A stretch of 64,000 nt of DNA from Nocardioides potassii. Its GTDB lineage: Bacteria > Actinomycetota > Actinomycetes > Propionibacteriales > Nocardioidaceae. The notes under the pieces are model-generated. The model did no database searches. It was given only the letters and a program-made list of their open reading frames with translations, and was not told the DNA's origin. The DNA lies in NCBI RefSeq assembly GCF_021648885.1, contig NZ_JAKJHZ010000010.1:1-64000 (forward strand). The letters are read 5' to 3'. Positions 1 to 8,699 of the stretch are shown here, piece by piece (the first letter of the stretch is position 1; the number at the start of each line of letters is the position of its first letter). The position numbers and the translations under genes are program-made.

Positions 1-49
1 CGGCTGACCACAGCCAGCTGGGCGACACGGTTTGTCGAGGTTGAAAGAG

Positions 50-167
50 TTACGGCGGCCATAGCGAAACGGGAAACACCCGGTCCCATACCGAACCCGG
101 AAGTTAAGCCTTTCAGCGCCGATGGTATTGCAACCGAGAGGTTGTGGGAGAGTAGGACGCCGCCGGA
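50..167 (+). rRNA. rrf: 5S ribosomal RNA
   Basis: The sequence has the standard bacterial 5S features: a 5' strand TACGGCGGCC that pairs with a 3' strand GACGCCGCCG, the conserved CCCGAACCCGGAAGTTAAG block near 92-110, and a GAGAGTAGGACGCCGCC tail. It is the last gene of an rrn operon; bases 1-48 are the 23S-5S spacer, and no 23S sequence lies inside the window. A strong hairpin terminator follows at 178-207. Exact ends are estimated to within a few bases. Confidence 0.95.
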
Positions 168-177
168 CAACACTTGG

Positions 178-207
178 CAGAGGCCACCAGTCATCTGGTG
201 GCCTCTG
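178..207 (+). terminator. rrn operon terminator hairpin
   Basis: Perfect 13-bp inverted repeat (CAGAGGCCACCAG / CTGGTGGCCTCTG) with a TCAT loop, starting about 10 nt after the 5S 3' end. The downstream sequence is only weakly T-rich, as is usual for high-GC actinobacteria. Confidence 0.85.
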
Positions 208-289
208 CGTCATTTCACGCCCTGTGTGAGTACGGTGGCCCCTGGGCGGGGGCCGACACAGCAGAAGAGAGACGAAGGAGAGTGCGGCC

Positions 290-1276
290 GTGGCCGAGGA
301 CCGTCGAGGACAGCGACCTTCCCGAGGTGGCTCCGGAGCCGGACGCAGCAGCGCCGGCCGGGGCGGTGCGACCGGCGGCCGTGGCGGCTCGTCGTCACGC
401 TCCGACGACTCCCGCGGTCGTGGCGGCAGCTCCCGCGGTGACGCGCCGCGCGGTGGCGCCCGCGGCGCCGGCGGCAAGGGCGGAGCGCCCACCCGTGGCG
501 GCAACAAGGCGGCCAGTGGCAAGACCGGTGGCCGGGGCGGGCAGGATCGCGCCTTCCGTGGCCGGGCCGAGCCCAAGATCCGCACCGCTGACCAGGCGGA
601 GTACGACGGTCCGCCCCTGCCGGAGCACGTGACCGGCGCCGAGCTGGACCGCGGCGTACGGGCGCAGCTGAAGGGCCTGCCCGAGAAGCTCGCCGCTCGC
701 GTCGCGCGGCACCTCGCGGCCGCCGGCGTCCTGATCGACGAGGATCCCGAGCTCGCCTACCGCCACACGCTCGCCGCGCGCGCCCGCGCGTCACGACTGG
801 CGGTCGTGCGTGAGGCGACGGGGGAGGCGGCCTACGCCGCCGGGCACTACGACGTCGCCCTCGCCGAGCTGCGTGCGGCGAAGCGGATGAACGGCGCCAC
901 CGACTACCTGCCGATCATGGCCGACTGCCACCGCGCGCTCGGCAACCCCGAGCAGGCCATCAAGCTGGCGAAGAGCCCGTCCGTCGCGAACTTCAGCACC
1001 GAGGCCAAGGCGGAGATGACTCTGGTCGAGGCCGGTGCCCGGCGCGACATGGGCCAGCTCGACGCGGCGCTCCGCACGCTCGAGCTCGCACCGCTCACCT
1101 CGAAGAGCCGCCAGCCGTGGGTGGTGCGGCTGCGCTACGCGTACGCCGACACCCTCGAGGCCGCCGGACGCGAGGCAGACGCCCTGGCATGGTTCCACCG
1201 CACGCACGCGATCGACTCCGAGGAGCTCACCGACGCTGCCGGGCGCGCGGACGCCCTGGAGAGCCGCCAGGCCTGA
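290..1276 (+). CDS. TPR-like repeat protein with Gly/Arg-rich N-terminus
   Basis: A 328-residue protein starting with GTG after a GAAGGAG Shine-Dalgarno at about 274-280. The first ~75 residues are a low-complexity Gly/Arg/Ser tract with RGG-like repeats, which in other proteins often binds RNA. The rest is alpha-helical with tetratricopeptide-like helical pairs (for example AAYAAGHYDVALAELRAAKR and ADCHRALGNPEQAIKLAK). A TPR protein just after the rrn operon is, as I recall, typical of Nocardioides-type genomes. No signal peptide is seen, so it should be cytoplasmic. The molecular role is unknown; a ribosome- or RNA-associated role is only inference. Confidence 0.85.
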   Translation: MAEDRRGQRPSRGGSGAGRSSAGRGGATGGRGGSSSRSDDSRGRGGSSRGDAPRGGARGAGGKGGAPTRGGNKAASGKTGGRGGQDRAFRGRAEPKIRTADQAEYDGPPLPEHVTGAELDRGVRAQLKGLPEKLAARVARHLAAAGVLIDEDPELAYRHTLAARARASRLAVVREATGEAAYAAGHYDVALAELRAAKRMNGATDYLPIMADCHRALGNPEQAIKLAKSPSVANFSTEAKAEMTLVEAGARRDMGQLDAALRTLELAPLTSKSRQPWVVRLRYAYADTLEAAGREADALAWFHRTHAIDSEELTDAAGRADALESRQA

Positions 1277-1418
1277 CCCGTGGCGCGCTGGCGTTCCGGC
1301 GCACCATGGGTCACAATGGAGCCACTAATCACATACGTGTCACTCGACACCCGTCGAGCAACGACGACAGACCGCTGGGGAAGGCGCATCTGGAGCGTCG
1401 GAACTCAAGGAGGTCGTG

Positions 1419-1946
1419 GTGACCACACGCATTGCTTCCCGCCCGGACGGTCCGGGGACGAGGGGCATTCTCTACGTGCACTCTGCTCCCTCCGCACTCT
1501 GCCCGCACATCGAGTGGGCCGTGGGCGGAGTCCTCGGAGTTGCCGTCTCGCTCGACTGGACGCCGCAGCCTGCCCAGCCGGGCTCCTACCGCGCCGAGCT
1601 GTCGTGGACCGGTACGGCCGGTACGGCGGCCGCCGTCGCGTCGGCGCTGCGCGGGTGGAACCACCTCCGCTTCGAGATCACCGAGGAGCCGACGAGCTCC
1701 ACGGAGGGCACGCGCTTCTCCTGCACGCCCGACCTCGGCATCTTCCACGCCATCACCGGACCGCACGGCGACATCCTCATCCCTGAGGACCGGCTCAAGG
1801 CCGCTGTCGTGAAGTCCGCGCTCGGTGACACCACCCTGCTCAACGAGATCGACGCACTCCTCGGCAAGCCGTGGGACGACGAGCTCGAGACCTTCCGGCA
1901 CGCGGGTGAGGGCGCACCGGTGCGATGGCTGCACCAGGTCGTCTGA
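1419..1946 (+). CDS. DUF3145 domain protein
   Basis: A ~175-residue actinobacterial conserved protein. It has the family-typical opening GILYVHSAPSALCPHIEWAVGG and continues LDWTPQPAQPG...YRAELSWTGTAGTAA. Two adjacent GTG codons (1416, 1419) could start it; the AAGGAGG Shine-Dalgarno at 1407-1413 lies only 2 nt from the first but 5 nt from the second, so I chose 1419. No signal peptide or membrane segment is visible. The family's function is not established. It converges with the accD gene. Confidence 0.88.
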   Translation: MTTRIASRPDGPGTRGILYVHSAPSALCPHIEWAVGGVLGVAVSLDWTPQPAQPGSYRAELSWTGTAGTAAAVASALRGWNHLRFEITEEPTSSTEGTRFSCTPDLGIFHAITGPHGDILIPEDRLKAAVVKSALGDTTLLNEIDALLGKPWDDELETFRHAGEGAPVRWLHQVV

Positions 1947-2018
1947 GGACTGCCGTCCATGGGTTGCGGCGACGCAGCCGGGAGGTCTCGGTCGGCCCCG
2001 CCTAGCTGGGCGACTCCG

Positions 2019-3458
2019 TCAGAGCGGGATGTTGCCGTGCCGCCCGCGGCGTACGCCGACGGTGTCGATCTCGTGCCGCATGGCGGCTGCGATCGCGCTG
2101 CGGGTGCGGACGGGCTCGACGACCTCGTCGACCACGCCGATCTCGACGGCCTTGTCGACCCCGCCGGCGATCCGCTCGTGCTCGGCAGCGAGCTCGGCCT
2201 CGACCTGCGGCCGGATCTCGGGGGAGACCTCGGCGAGCTTGCGACGGTGCAGCACGCGGATCGCGGCGACGGCGCCCATCACGGCGACCTCGGCGCCGGG
2301 CCACGCGAAGACGCGCGTGGCGCCGAGCGAGCGGGCGTTCATCGCGATGTAGGCGCCGCCGTAGGTCTTGCGGGTCACCAGCGTCACCCGCGGCACCACG
2401 CACTCGCCGAACGCGTGCAGGAGCTTGGCCCCACGTCGTACGACACCGTCCCACTCCTGGCCCACGCCGGGCAGGTAGCCCGGCACGTCGACGACGACGA
2501 CGAGGGGGATGCCGAACGCGTCGCACATCCGCACGAAGCGCGAGGCCTTCTCGGCCGAGAGCGAGTCGAGGCAGCCGCCGAGCCGCAGCGGGTTGTTGGC
2601 CACCACGCCGACCGTACGGCCGCCGAAGCGACCCAGCGCGGTGACGATGTTGGGTGCCCAGCGTGCGTGGATCTCCTGCATGGTGCCCTCGTCGAGGAGG
2701 CTCTCGACGAGCGGGTGGACGTCGTAGGCGCGCTTCTTGGACTCGGGCAGGAGCTCGCTGAGGTCGCGGTCCTCGACCGCGTCGGCGTCCAGGCTGCCCT
2801 GTGCGCCGAGCAGCGCGGCGACCGTGCGGGCCTTGTCGAGCGCCTCGCGCTCGGACTCGGTGAGGATGTGGACCACGCCCGAGCGTCGGCCGTGCGGCTC
2901 GGGGCCGCCGAGACGCAGCATGTCGACGTCCTCGCCGGTGACCGAGCGGACGACGTCGGGACCGGTCACGAAGATCCGGCCCTCGGGTCCGAGGATGACG
3001 ACGTCGGTGAGGGCGGGACCGTAGGCGGCTCCGCCGGCGGCGGGGCCGAGCACCACGGAGATCTGCGGGATCACGCCGGAGGCCTGGGTCATCACCTGGA
3101 AGATCCGGCCGACGGCGTGGAGTGACAGCACGCCCTCGGCGAGACGGGCCCCGCCTGAGTGCCAGAGCCCGATGATGGGCACGCCGTCGGTGATGGCGCG
3201 GTGGTAGGCGTCGACGACCACACGGCAGCCCAGGTCGCCCATGGCGCCGCCCATGACGGTCGCGTCGGAGCAGAAGGCCACGACCTGGGTGCCGTCGACG
3301 CGGCCGACCGCGGCGAGCATGCCCGAGTCGTCGTCGGGCGTGATCAGCTCGAGCGTGCCCTCGTCGAGGAGCGCCGTGAGCCGGTGGACCGGGTTGCGCG
3401 GGTCCTCCTCGCGGGGCAGCTTGGCGGGCTTGGCTGCGGGAGCGGCGGTGGTGGTCAT
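2019..3458 (-). CDS. accD: acyl-CoA carboxylase beta (carboxyltransferase) subunit
   Basis: A 479-residue biotin-dependent carboxyltransferase. It transfers carboxylate from biotinyl-BCCP to acetyl- or propionyl-CoA, giving malonyl- or methylmalonyl-CoA for fatty-acid synthesis. Both crotonase-like halves are visible, with the glycine-rich oxyanion regions WHSGGARLAEG and LGPAAGGAAYGPALTD in the N-terminal half and VVVDVPGYLPG and RKTYGGAYIAMN in the C-terminal half. The ATG is preceded by GGAAGG. It is the last gene of the fab operon, the position of M. tuberculosis accD6, which supports malonyl-CoA supply for FAS-II. Substrate choice between acetyl- and propionyl-CoA cannot be settled here. 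Confidence 0.93.
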   Translation of the reverse strand: MTTTAAPAAKPAKLPREEDPRNPVHRLTALLDEGTLELITPDDDSGMLAAVGRVDGTQVVAFCSDATVMGGAMGDLGCRVVVDAYHRAITDGVPIIGLWHSGGARLAEGVLSLHAVGRIFQVMTQASGVIPQISVVLGPAAGGAAYGPALTDVVILGPEGRIFVTGPDVVRSVTGEDVDMLRLGGPEPHGRRSGVVHILTESEREALDKARTVAALLGAQGSLDADAVEDRDLSELLPESKKRAYDVHPLVESLLDEGTMQEIHARWAPNIVTALGRFGGRTVGVVANNPLRLGGCLDSLSAEKASRFVRMCDAFGIPLVVVVDVPGYLPGVGQEWDGVVRRGAKLLHAFGECVVPRVTLVTRKTYGGAYIAMNARSLGATRVFAWPGAEVAVMGAVAAIRVLHRRKLAEVSPEIRPQVEAELAAEHERIAGGVDKAVEIGVVDEVVEPVRTRSAIAAAMRHEIDTVGVRRGRHGNIPL

Positions 3459-3540
3459 CTGGGTCCTTCCGGGGTCCCCGCGGAGTTGTCTGCGGAGGAG
3501 CGAAGCGGGGGAGAGGAGAACTTCGTGGGGTGGATCGGGG

Positions 3541-4794
3541 TCAGACGGAGCCGAAGGCCACGGCGACGTTGGCGCCGCCGAACCCGAACGAGTTGTTCAG
3601 CGCGACGATGTCGCCCTCCGGCAGGTCGCGCTTCGACGTGGGGATGTCGAGGTCGACCTCGGGGTCCTTGTCGTCGAGGTTGATCGTCGGTGGGCTGACG
3701 CGGTCGTGGAGCGCCTTGACCGTGGCGACCGCCTCGAGGGCGCCGGCGCCGCCGAGCAGGTGGCCCGTCATCGACTTGGTGCTGGTGACGACGCAGCGGT
3801 CGACGTGCTCGCCGAGGACGGCGTGCAGCATGAGGCCCTCGGCGATGTCGCCCTTGGGCGTCGAGGTGGCGTGGGCGTTGACGTGGACGACCGTGGCCGG
3901 GTCGACGTCACCCTCGCGGAGCGCCATCTTGATGGCGCGGGTGCCGCCGCGACCCTCGGGGTCGGGTTGGGCGATGTCGTGGGCGTCGTTGCTGATGCCG
4001 GCGCCGCGGACCTCGGCGTAGATCGTCGCACCGCGGGCGCGGGCGTGCTCCTCGGACTCGAGGACCAGCACGGCGCCGCCCTCGCCGAGCACGAAGCCGT
4101 CGCGGGCGACGTCCCACGGGCGCGAGACGGACGCGGGGTCGCGGCCGTCGTCGCTGCTGGCGGTCTTGGACAGCGCCATCATGTTGGCAAAGGCGGCCAT
4201 CGGCAGCGGGTGGATCGCGGCCTCGGTGCCGCCGGCGAGGACGACGTCGGCGCGGCCGAGGCGGATCAGGTCGATCGCCATCGCGATGGCCTCGTTGCCG
4301 GACGCGCAGGCCGAGGTGGGCGCGTGGACCGCTGCGCGGGCGCCGTACGCGAGGCTGACGTTGGCGGCCGGGGCGTTGGGCATGAGCATGGGGACGGCGA
4401 GCGGGGACACCCGGCGGGCGCCCTTCTCGAGCAGCGTGTCGTAGTTGGCGAGCAGCGTGGTGACGCCGCCGATGCCGGAGGCCAGCGCGACGCCGAGGCG
4501 CTCGGGCTCGAGGCCGGAGCCCTCGAGGCCGGCGTCGGCCCACGCCTGGTCGGCGGCGACCATGGCGAACTGGGTGGACCGGTCCCACCGCCGGGCCTTG
4601 ACGCGCTCGAGCACCTCGGACGGGTCGACGGCGACGCGGCCGCCGATGCGCACCGGGAGGGTGTCGACCCACTCGTCGTCGAGGTAGCCGATGCCGGAGG
4701 TGCCGGCCAGCAGGGCCTGCCACGTCGAGGCGACGTCCCCACCGACAGGTGAGGTGGCGCCGAGTCCGGTGACGACTACGCGGGTCGAGGGCAT
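3541..4794 (-). CDS. fabF: beta-ketoacyl-ACP synthase II
   Basis: A 417-residue thiolase-fold condensing enzyme that elongates acyl-ACP with malonyl-ACP. The catalytic triad is complete: Cys163 in the nucleophile elbow SACASGNEA, His308 in VNAHATSTPKGD and His345 in TGHLLGGAGA, with Lys340 nearby. The family start VVVTGLGATSPVG follows the ATG closely. It lies 108 nt downstream of acpP; that gap contains a short GC-rich hairpin (near 4850-4870) that might tune expression relative to the very abundant ACP. This is the equivalent of kasA/kasB in mycobacteria. Confidence 0.96.
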   Translation of the reverse strand: MPSTRVVVTGLGATSPVGGDVASTWQALLAGTSGIGYLDDEWVDTLPVRIGGRVAVDPSEVLERVKARRWDRSTQFAMVAADQAWADAGLEGSGLEPERLGVALASGIGGVTTLLANYDTLLEKGARRVSPLAVPMLMPNAPAANVSLAYGARAAVHAPTSACASGNEAIAMAIDLIRLGRADVVLAGGTEAAIHPLPMAAFANMMALSKTASSDDGRDPASVSRPWDVARDGFVLGEGGAVLVLESEEHARARGATIYAEVRGAGISNDAHDIAQPDPEGRGGTRAIKMALREGDVDPATVVHVNAHATSTPKGDIAEGLMLHAVLGEHVDRCVVTSTKSMTGHLLGGAGALEAVATVKALHDRVSPPTINLDDKDPEVDLDIPTSKRDLPEGDIVALNNSFGFGGANVAVAFGSV

Positions 4795-4902
4795 CTGGTG
4801 GGGTTCCGTTCCGTGCGGTGGGGGGTGGTCTGCGTCCAGTGGCCACGGGGGCCGGCGCGGTGCCGGCCGCCCGTGACGTGCGGGAGAGCGAGCTGTTCGG
4901 GA

Positions 4903-5148
4903 CTAGCCCTGCGAGCGCTCGATGAAGGCGACGGCGTCGCCGACGGTCTTGAGGTTCTTGACCTCGTCGTCGGGGATGGTCACGCCGAACTTCTCCTCGG
5001 CGGCCACGACGACCTCGACCATGGAGAGCGAGTCGACGTCGAGGTCGTCCACGAAGGACTTGTCCAGCTGGACGTCGTCGGCGTCGACGCCGGCCACCTC
5101 GTTGACGATGTCGGCGAGGTCGGCGCGGATTTCTTCGGTGGTGGCCAT
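4903..5148 (-). CDS. acpP: acyl carrier protein
   Basis: An 81-residue acidic four-helix carrier protein. The phosphopantetheine site is Ser40 in the motif DLDVDSLSMVEVV. The start was set at the ATG of MATTEEIRADLADIV, preceded by a GGAAGG Shine-Dalgarno; an in-frame upstream extension is Pro-rich and not ACP-like. It holds the growing acyl chain for FabH and FabF, which flank it. The ~76-nt gap to fabH leaves room for its own ribosome binding site, fitting its need for high expression. Confidence 0.97.
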   Translation of the reverse strand: MATTEEIRADLADIVNEVAGVDADDVQLDKSFVDDLDVDSLSMVEVVVAAEEKFGVTIPDDEVKNLKTVGDAVAFIERSQG

Positions 5149-5224
5149 GGGGCCTTCCCTTCTTCTCGGTGGTGCTGGGTGGTCTGGGTGGGTGGAGGCG
5201 GGGGTGGTGCTGGGGTGCTGCTGG

Positions 5225-6238
5225 TCAGGGGACGGTGACGACCTGGGCGGCGTACGCCAGTCCGGCACCGAAGGCGATGAGGAGGGCCGTGTCGCCGCTG
5301 CGGGCCTCGCCCTCGAGCATCATGCGGTCGAGCGCGAGCGGGATGGACGCGGCCGAGCTGTTGCCCTGGTCGGCCACGTCGCGGGCGATCCTGACGGAGG
5401 CGGGCAGCTTCATCGACCGGGCCATCGCGTCGATGATGCGCATGTTGGCCTGGTGGGGCACGAAGACGTCGAGCTCGTCGATCGACACCCCGGCGACGTC
5501 GAGCGCCTGCTGGCCGACCTTGGCCATCGCGAACGACGCCCAGCGGAAGACCGGGTTGCCCTGCATCGTCAGGTGCGGCATCACGCCGGAGCCGGGCTGG
5601 TCGTCGCTGCCCACCACGTCGCGCCAGTCCTCGCGCTGGCGGATGAGGTCGAACTGCTCGCCGTCGGAGCCCCACACGACCGGGCCGATCGCGGGGGTGT
5701 CGCTGGGACCGACGACCGCGGCGCCGGCGCCGTCGGCGAAGATGAAGGCGGTGCCGCGGTCGGTGAGGTCGAGGATGTCGGTGAGCCGCTCGACGCCGAT
5801 GACCAGGACGTGCTTGGCGCTGCCGGCGCGGACCATGTCGGAGGCCATCGCGATGCCGTGGCAGAAGCCGGCGCACGCGGCGGAGATGTCGAAGGCGGCC
5901 GCGCCGTCCGTGCCGAGCTCGTGGGCGATCGCCGTGGCGACCGCGGGCGTCTGCAGGAGGTGGCTGACGGTGGCGACGACGACGCAGTCGATCTCGGCGG
6001 CGGTGAGCCCGGCCCGCTCGATCGCGGTGCGCGAGGCCTCGACGGACATCATCTGCACGGACTCGTCGGGACCGGCCCAGCGGCGGGTCTTGATGCCGGA
6101 GCGCTGCTGGATCCACTCGTCGCTGGAGTCGATCGCGTCGACGACCTCGGAGTTGGGGACCAGGCGCGTGGGACGGTAGGAGCCCATGCCCATGATGCGC
6201 GCGTGGGGGGCGCCCGTCGGGGCGGTGATGGGAGCCAT
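5225..6238 (-). CDS. fabH: beta-ketoacyl-ACP synthase III
   Basis: A 337-residue initiating condensing enzyme joining an acyl-CoA primer to malonyl-ACP. The catalytic Cys122 is in DISAACAGFCHG; the His is in VFVPHQANMRI and the Asn in DQGNSSAASIPLAL. The ATG overlaps the fabD stop codon (TGATG), so the two are translationally coupled; a longer upstream reading in the same frame lies inside fabD and was discarded. Having fabH between fabD and acpP is the Streptomyces arrangement; mycobacteria carry fabH elsewhere. Confidence 0.95.
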   Translation of the reverse strand: MAPITAPTGAPHARIMGMGSYRPTRLVPNSEVVDAIDSSDEWIQQRSGIKTRRWAGPDESVQMMSVEASRTAIERAGLTAAEIDCVVVATVSHLLQTPAVATAIAHELGTDGAAAFDISAACAGFCHGIAMASDMVRAGSAKHVLVIGVERLTDILDLTDRGTAFIFADGAGAAVVGPSDTPAIGPVVWGSDGEQFDLIRQREDWRDVVGSDDQPGSGVMPHLTMQGNPVFRWASFAMAKVGQQALDVAGVSIDELDVFVPHQANMRIIDAMARSMKLPASVRIARDVADQGNSSAASIPLALDRMMLEGEARSGDTALLIAFGAGLAYAAQVVTVP

Positions 6239-7422
6239 CAGTGCGTGCCCTCCGGGTGGAGGCGGAGCAGGGGCTGGCCGGGGGAGACCAGGTCGCCGTC
6301 CTCGACGAGCCACTCGACCACCGAGCCGCCGTGGGCGGCCTTGATGTCGGTGCGGTCGCGCAGGCTGGCCACGGCGCCGATCGTGGCACCGGCGCCCAGG
6401 ACCTCGGCCTCGGCGGCCTGCGCGTCGAGGTGGAACGTGCCCTTGGCGGGGGAGACGACCATCCGCCAGGTCGGGGTGGTCTCGATCTGCGAGGCCTCAC
6501 CGTGCTTGTCGCAGAACTCACGGGCCGCGTCGAGCTGGTCGGGCGTCTTGAGGGCGAAGGTCTCGACGCCCTTGAGCGCGCGCTTGGCGATGCCGGTCAG
6601 GGTGCCGGCGGGCGGCATCTCGAGGATGCCGGTGACGCCGAGGTCGCTCATCGTCTCCAGGCAGAGGTCCCAGCGCACGGGGTTGGCGATCTGGCCGACG
6701 ATCCGGCGCAGCACGTCGCGTCCGTCGTGGACGACCTGGCCGTCGCGGTTGGAGATGACCGGGGTGCGTGGGTCGTGGGTGGACACCGAGCGGGCCAGCG
6801 AGGAGAGCCGGTCGACGGCGGGTGCCATGTGCGAGGTGTGGAAGGCGCCGGCGACGCTCAGCGGCATCAGGCGGGCCCTCTCCGGCCCGTCCTCGGCGAA
6901 CGCCGCGAGCTGCTCCATCGTGCCGGCGGCGACCACCTGGCCGGGACCGTTGTCGTTGGCGGCGGTGAGGCCGTGGCGCTCGATCGCCGCGAGCACCTCG
7001 TCGCGGTCTCCTCCGAGGACCGCGGTCATGCCGGTGGCGGTCGTCGCGGCCGCGTCGGCCATCGCGTTGCCGCGCTCGCGCACCAGGACCATTGCCTGCT
7101 CGGCGGTGATGACCCGGGCGCCCGAGGCGGCGGTCAGCTCACCGACGCTGTGCCCGGCGACCGCACCGATGCGGGCGAAGGCGTCCGCCGGGTGCGGGAA
7201 GAGGTCGAGCGCCGCGACGAGGCCGGTGGCGACCAGCAGGGGCTGGGCGATCTTGGTGTCGCGGATGGTCTCCGCGTCGGCCTCGGTGCCGTAGTGGGCC
7301 AGGTCGATGCCGGCGACCGTGGCCAGCCAGTCGAACCGGGCGGCGAAGGTCGGGTCCTCCAGCCAGGGCGTGAGGAAGCCGGGGGTCTGGGCCCCCTGGC
7401 CGGGAGCGACGATGACGAGCAC
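6238..7422 (-). CDS. fabD: malonyl-CoA:ACP transacylase with an extra C-terminal half biotinyl/lipoyl-like domain
   Basis: A 394-residue protein; typical FabD is ~300-310. Residues 1-305 are the transacylase, with the nucleophile Ser92 in AGHSVGELTA and the active-site His195 in VAGAFHTSHM. It loads malonyl groups onto ACP. The start is the GTG of VLVIVAPGQGAQTPG; there is no clear Shine-Dalgarno, and a CACAGT hexamer 7 nt upstream could indicate leaderless initiation. The last ~55 residues resemble half of a biotinyl/lipoyl hammerhead (IKAAHGGSVVEWLVEDGD, then VSPGQPLLRL) but end where the Lys-bearing hairpin would follow, so no modifiable lysine is present. The palindrome at 7492-7508 lies just upstream. 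Confidence 0.93.
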   Translation of the reverse strand: MLVIVAPGQGAQTPGFLTPWLEDPTFAARFDWLATVAGIDLAHYGTEADAETIRDTKIAQPLLVATGLVAALDLFPHPADAFARIGAVAGHSVGELTAASGARVITAEQAMVLVRERGNAMADAAATTATGMTAVLGGDRDEVLAAIERHGLTAANDNGPGQVVAAGTMEQLAAFAEDGPERARLMPLSVAGAFHTSHMAPAVDRLSSLARSVSTHDPRTPVISNRDGQVVHDGRDVLRRIVGQIANPVRWDLCLETMSDLGVTGILEMPPAGTLTGIAKRALKGVETFALKTPDQLDAAREFCDKHGEASQIETTPTWRMVVSPAKGTFHLDAQAAEAEVLGAGATIGAVASLRDRTDIKAAHGGSVVEWLVEDGDLVSPGQPLLRLHPEGTH

Positions 7423-7491
7423 GAGGTCAACTGTGCCGGGTCGCCGGGGCGGGACGCGGGTCCGGCACCGACGAAACTCGCCCGCCAATCC

Positions 7492-7508
7492 TTGTAGGGT
7501 TCCTACAA
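7492..7508. promoter_or_regulatory. candidate FasR operator upstream of fabD
   Basis: Perfect palindrome TTGTAGG-GTT-CCTACAA with 7-bp arms. It covers the TAG stop codon of the PucR-type regulator gene and lies 70 bp upstream of the fabD start. A FasR-type regulator is known from Streptomyces to act in this gap, so this is the obvious candidate site. The binding itself is inference. Confidence 0.6.
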
Positions 7509-8687
7509 TTCCGTCCGGCCGGACTGACGCCCTAGGATCAGCGCCAGCTGGAGGGCGAAGGCCTCCCGGGGGCGGGTCGGCGACCAGCCCGTGACGTCGG
7601 TGACCTGGCGCAGCCGGTAGCGCACGGTGTTGGGGTGCACGAAGAGCGCGCGGGCCGTCCCCTCGATCGACCCGCCGTGCTCGAACCAGGCGGCGAGCGT
7701 CTCGAGCAGCGCGCCCCGCGTCGCGACCAGCGGCAGGTAGACATCGTCGACGAGGTGGCGGCGGGCGTGGCCGTCGCCGGCCAGCACGCGCTCGGGCAGC
7801 AGGTCGCGGCTCTCGACCGGCCGGGGGACGTCGGGCCACCCGCTGGCCGCCCGGTGGGCGGACAGCGCCGCGCGCGCCGACGCGCTGGCCTCGGCGAGGT
7901 CGGCGGTCACCGGGCCGACCACCACGGGCCCGTCGCCGAAGTGGTCGAGCAGCCGGGTCGCGGCCTTGAGCGGGTCGGTGACGCCGCCCAGCACGACGAC
8001 CAGCCGGTCGCCCTGGATGGCGCACAGCGCGTCCATGTCGCCGGCGCGCGCCGAGCGTCGTACGGACTCGAAGACGTCGAGCTCCGCCCGGTGGGGAGGT
8101 ACGGCGCCCAGCACGACGGCGACGTCGCCGTGGGCGCCCCAGCCGAGGGCGCTCGCGCGCGACAGCACGGTCTCGTCGGCCTCGGAGCGCACGACCGCGT
8201 CGACGACGAGCGCCTCGAGGCGGGCGTCCCACGCGCCGCGGGACTCTGCGGCGCGTGCGTAGACGGCCGCCGTGGCGAAGGCGACCTCGCGGGCGTAGAG
8301 GAGGACGGCGTCGTGCACCTCGCGGACGTCCTCGGGGTCGAGGATCGAGTCGATGTTGGTCTCGACCACGCGGATGCTGAGCCGGACCAGCTCGACGGTC
8401 TGCTGGAGCGAGATGACGCCGGTGAGCTCACGGGGTGCGGCGCCGAAGACGACGACGTCGAGCGGGTGGTGGACCGCGGCGTCGCCCTGTGCGCCGGCCT
8501 CGACGTCGTACCACTCCACGAAGCCGCGGATGCCGGCCTGGACGATGAGCCCGACCCACGACCGGTCCTCGGCGCTGAGGTCGTCGAACCACGGCAGGTC
8601 GCTCGCCATCCGCGCGGTCGCGGCCGTGCTGAGCTGCCCCGAGGAGCTGCGCAGGGCCTCGGCGGAGCGCCGGCGGGAGGCGGTCAT
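7503..8687 (-). CDS. fasR: PucR-family transcriptional regulator of the fab operon (FasR-like)
   Basis: A 394-residue protein with the PucR/CdaR layout: a long N-terminal sensory region, a central GGDEF-like region (CAIQGDRLVVVLGGV) and a C-terminal helix-turn-helix near residues 325-385 (GTARALFVHPNTVRYRLRQV). It is adjacent to fabD on the same strand, the place held by Streptomyces FasR and M. tuberculosis Rv2242; the former activates fabDHPF. The start was set at the ATG at 8687 because a TACAGT -10-like hexamer sits exactly 6 nt upstream with no Shine-Dalgarno, indicating a leaderless message. The gene symbol is by analogy. Confidence 0.85.
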   Translation of the reverse strand: MTASRRRSAEALRSSSGQLSTAATARMASDLPWFDDLSAEDRSWVGLIVQAGIRGFVEWYDVEAGAQGDAAVHHPLDVVVFGAAPRELTGVISLQQTVELVRLSIRVVETNIDSILDPEDVREVHDAVLLYAREVAFATAAVYARAAESRGAWDARLEALVVDAVVRSEADETVLSRASALGWGAHGDVAVVLGAVPPHRAELDVFESVRRSARAGDMDALCAIQGDRLVVVLGGVTDPLKAATRLLDHFGDGPVVVGPVTADLAEASASARAALSAHRAASGWPDVPRPVESRDLLPERVLAGDGHARRHLVDDVYLPLVATRGALLETLAAWFEHGGSIEGTARALFVHPNTVRYRLRQVTDVTGWSPTRPREAFALQLALILGRQSGRTEL

Positions 8688-8693
8688 GCCCCG

Positions 8694-8699
8694 ACTGTA
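8694..8699 (-). promoter_or_regulatory. leaderless -10 hexamer of fasR
   Basis: TACAGT on the minus strand, 6 nt before the fasR ATG; it supports this start over an upstream in-frame one. Confidence 0.55.

Noticed and set aside
1..48. 23S rRNA 3' end at the window start
   Set aside because: The first 48 bases show none of the conserved 23S 3' sequence; they fit a 23S-5S spacer.
1959..3125. Plus-strand open frame over accD
   Set aside because: Composition is a mirror of the accD codons (Arg/Gly/Asp/Val-rich without motif); accD on the minus strand has complete family blocks.
6314..8232. FabD reading frame extended upstream to 664 codons
   Set aside because: The extra part lies antisense to nothing but in another frame of fasR and is Arg/Pro-rich without homology; the FabD family start VIVAPGQGAQ gives the GTG at 7422.
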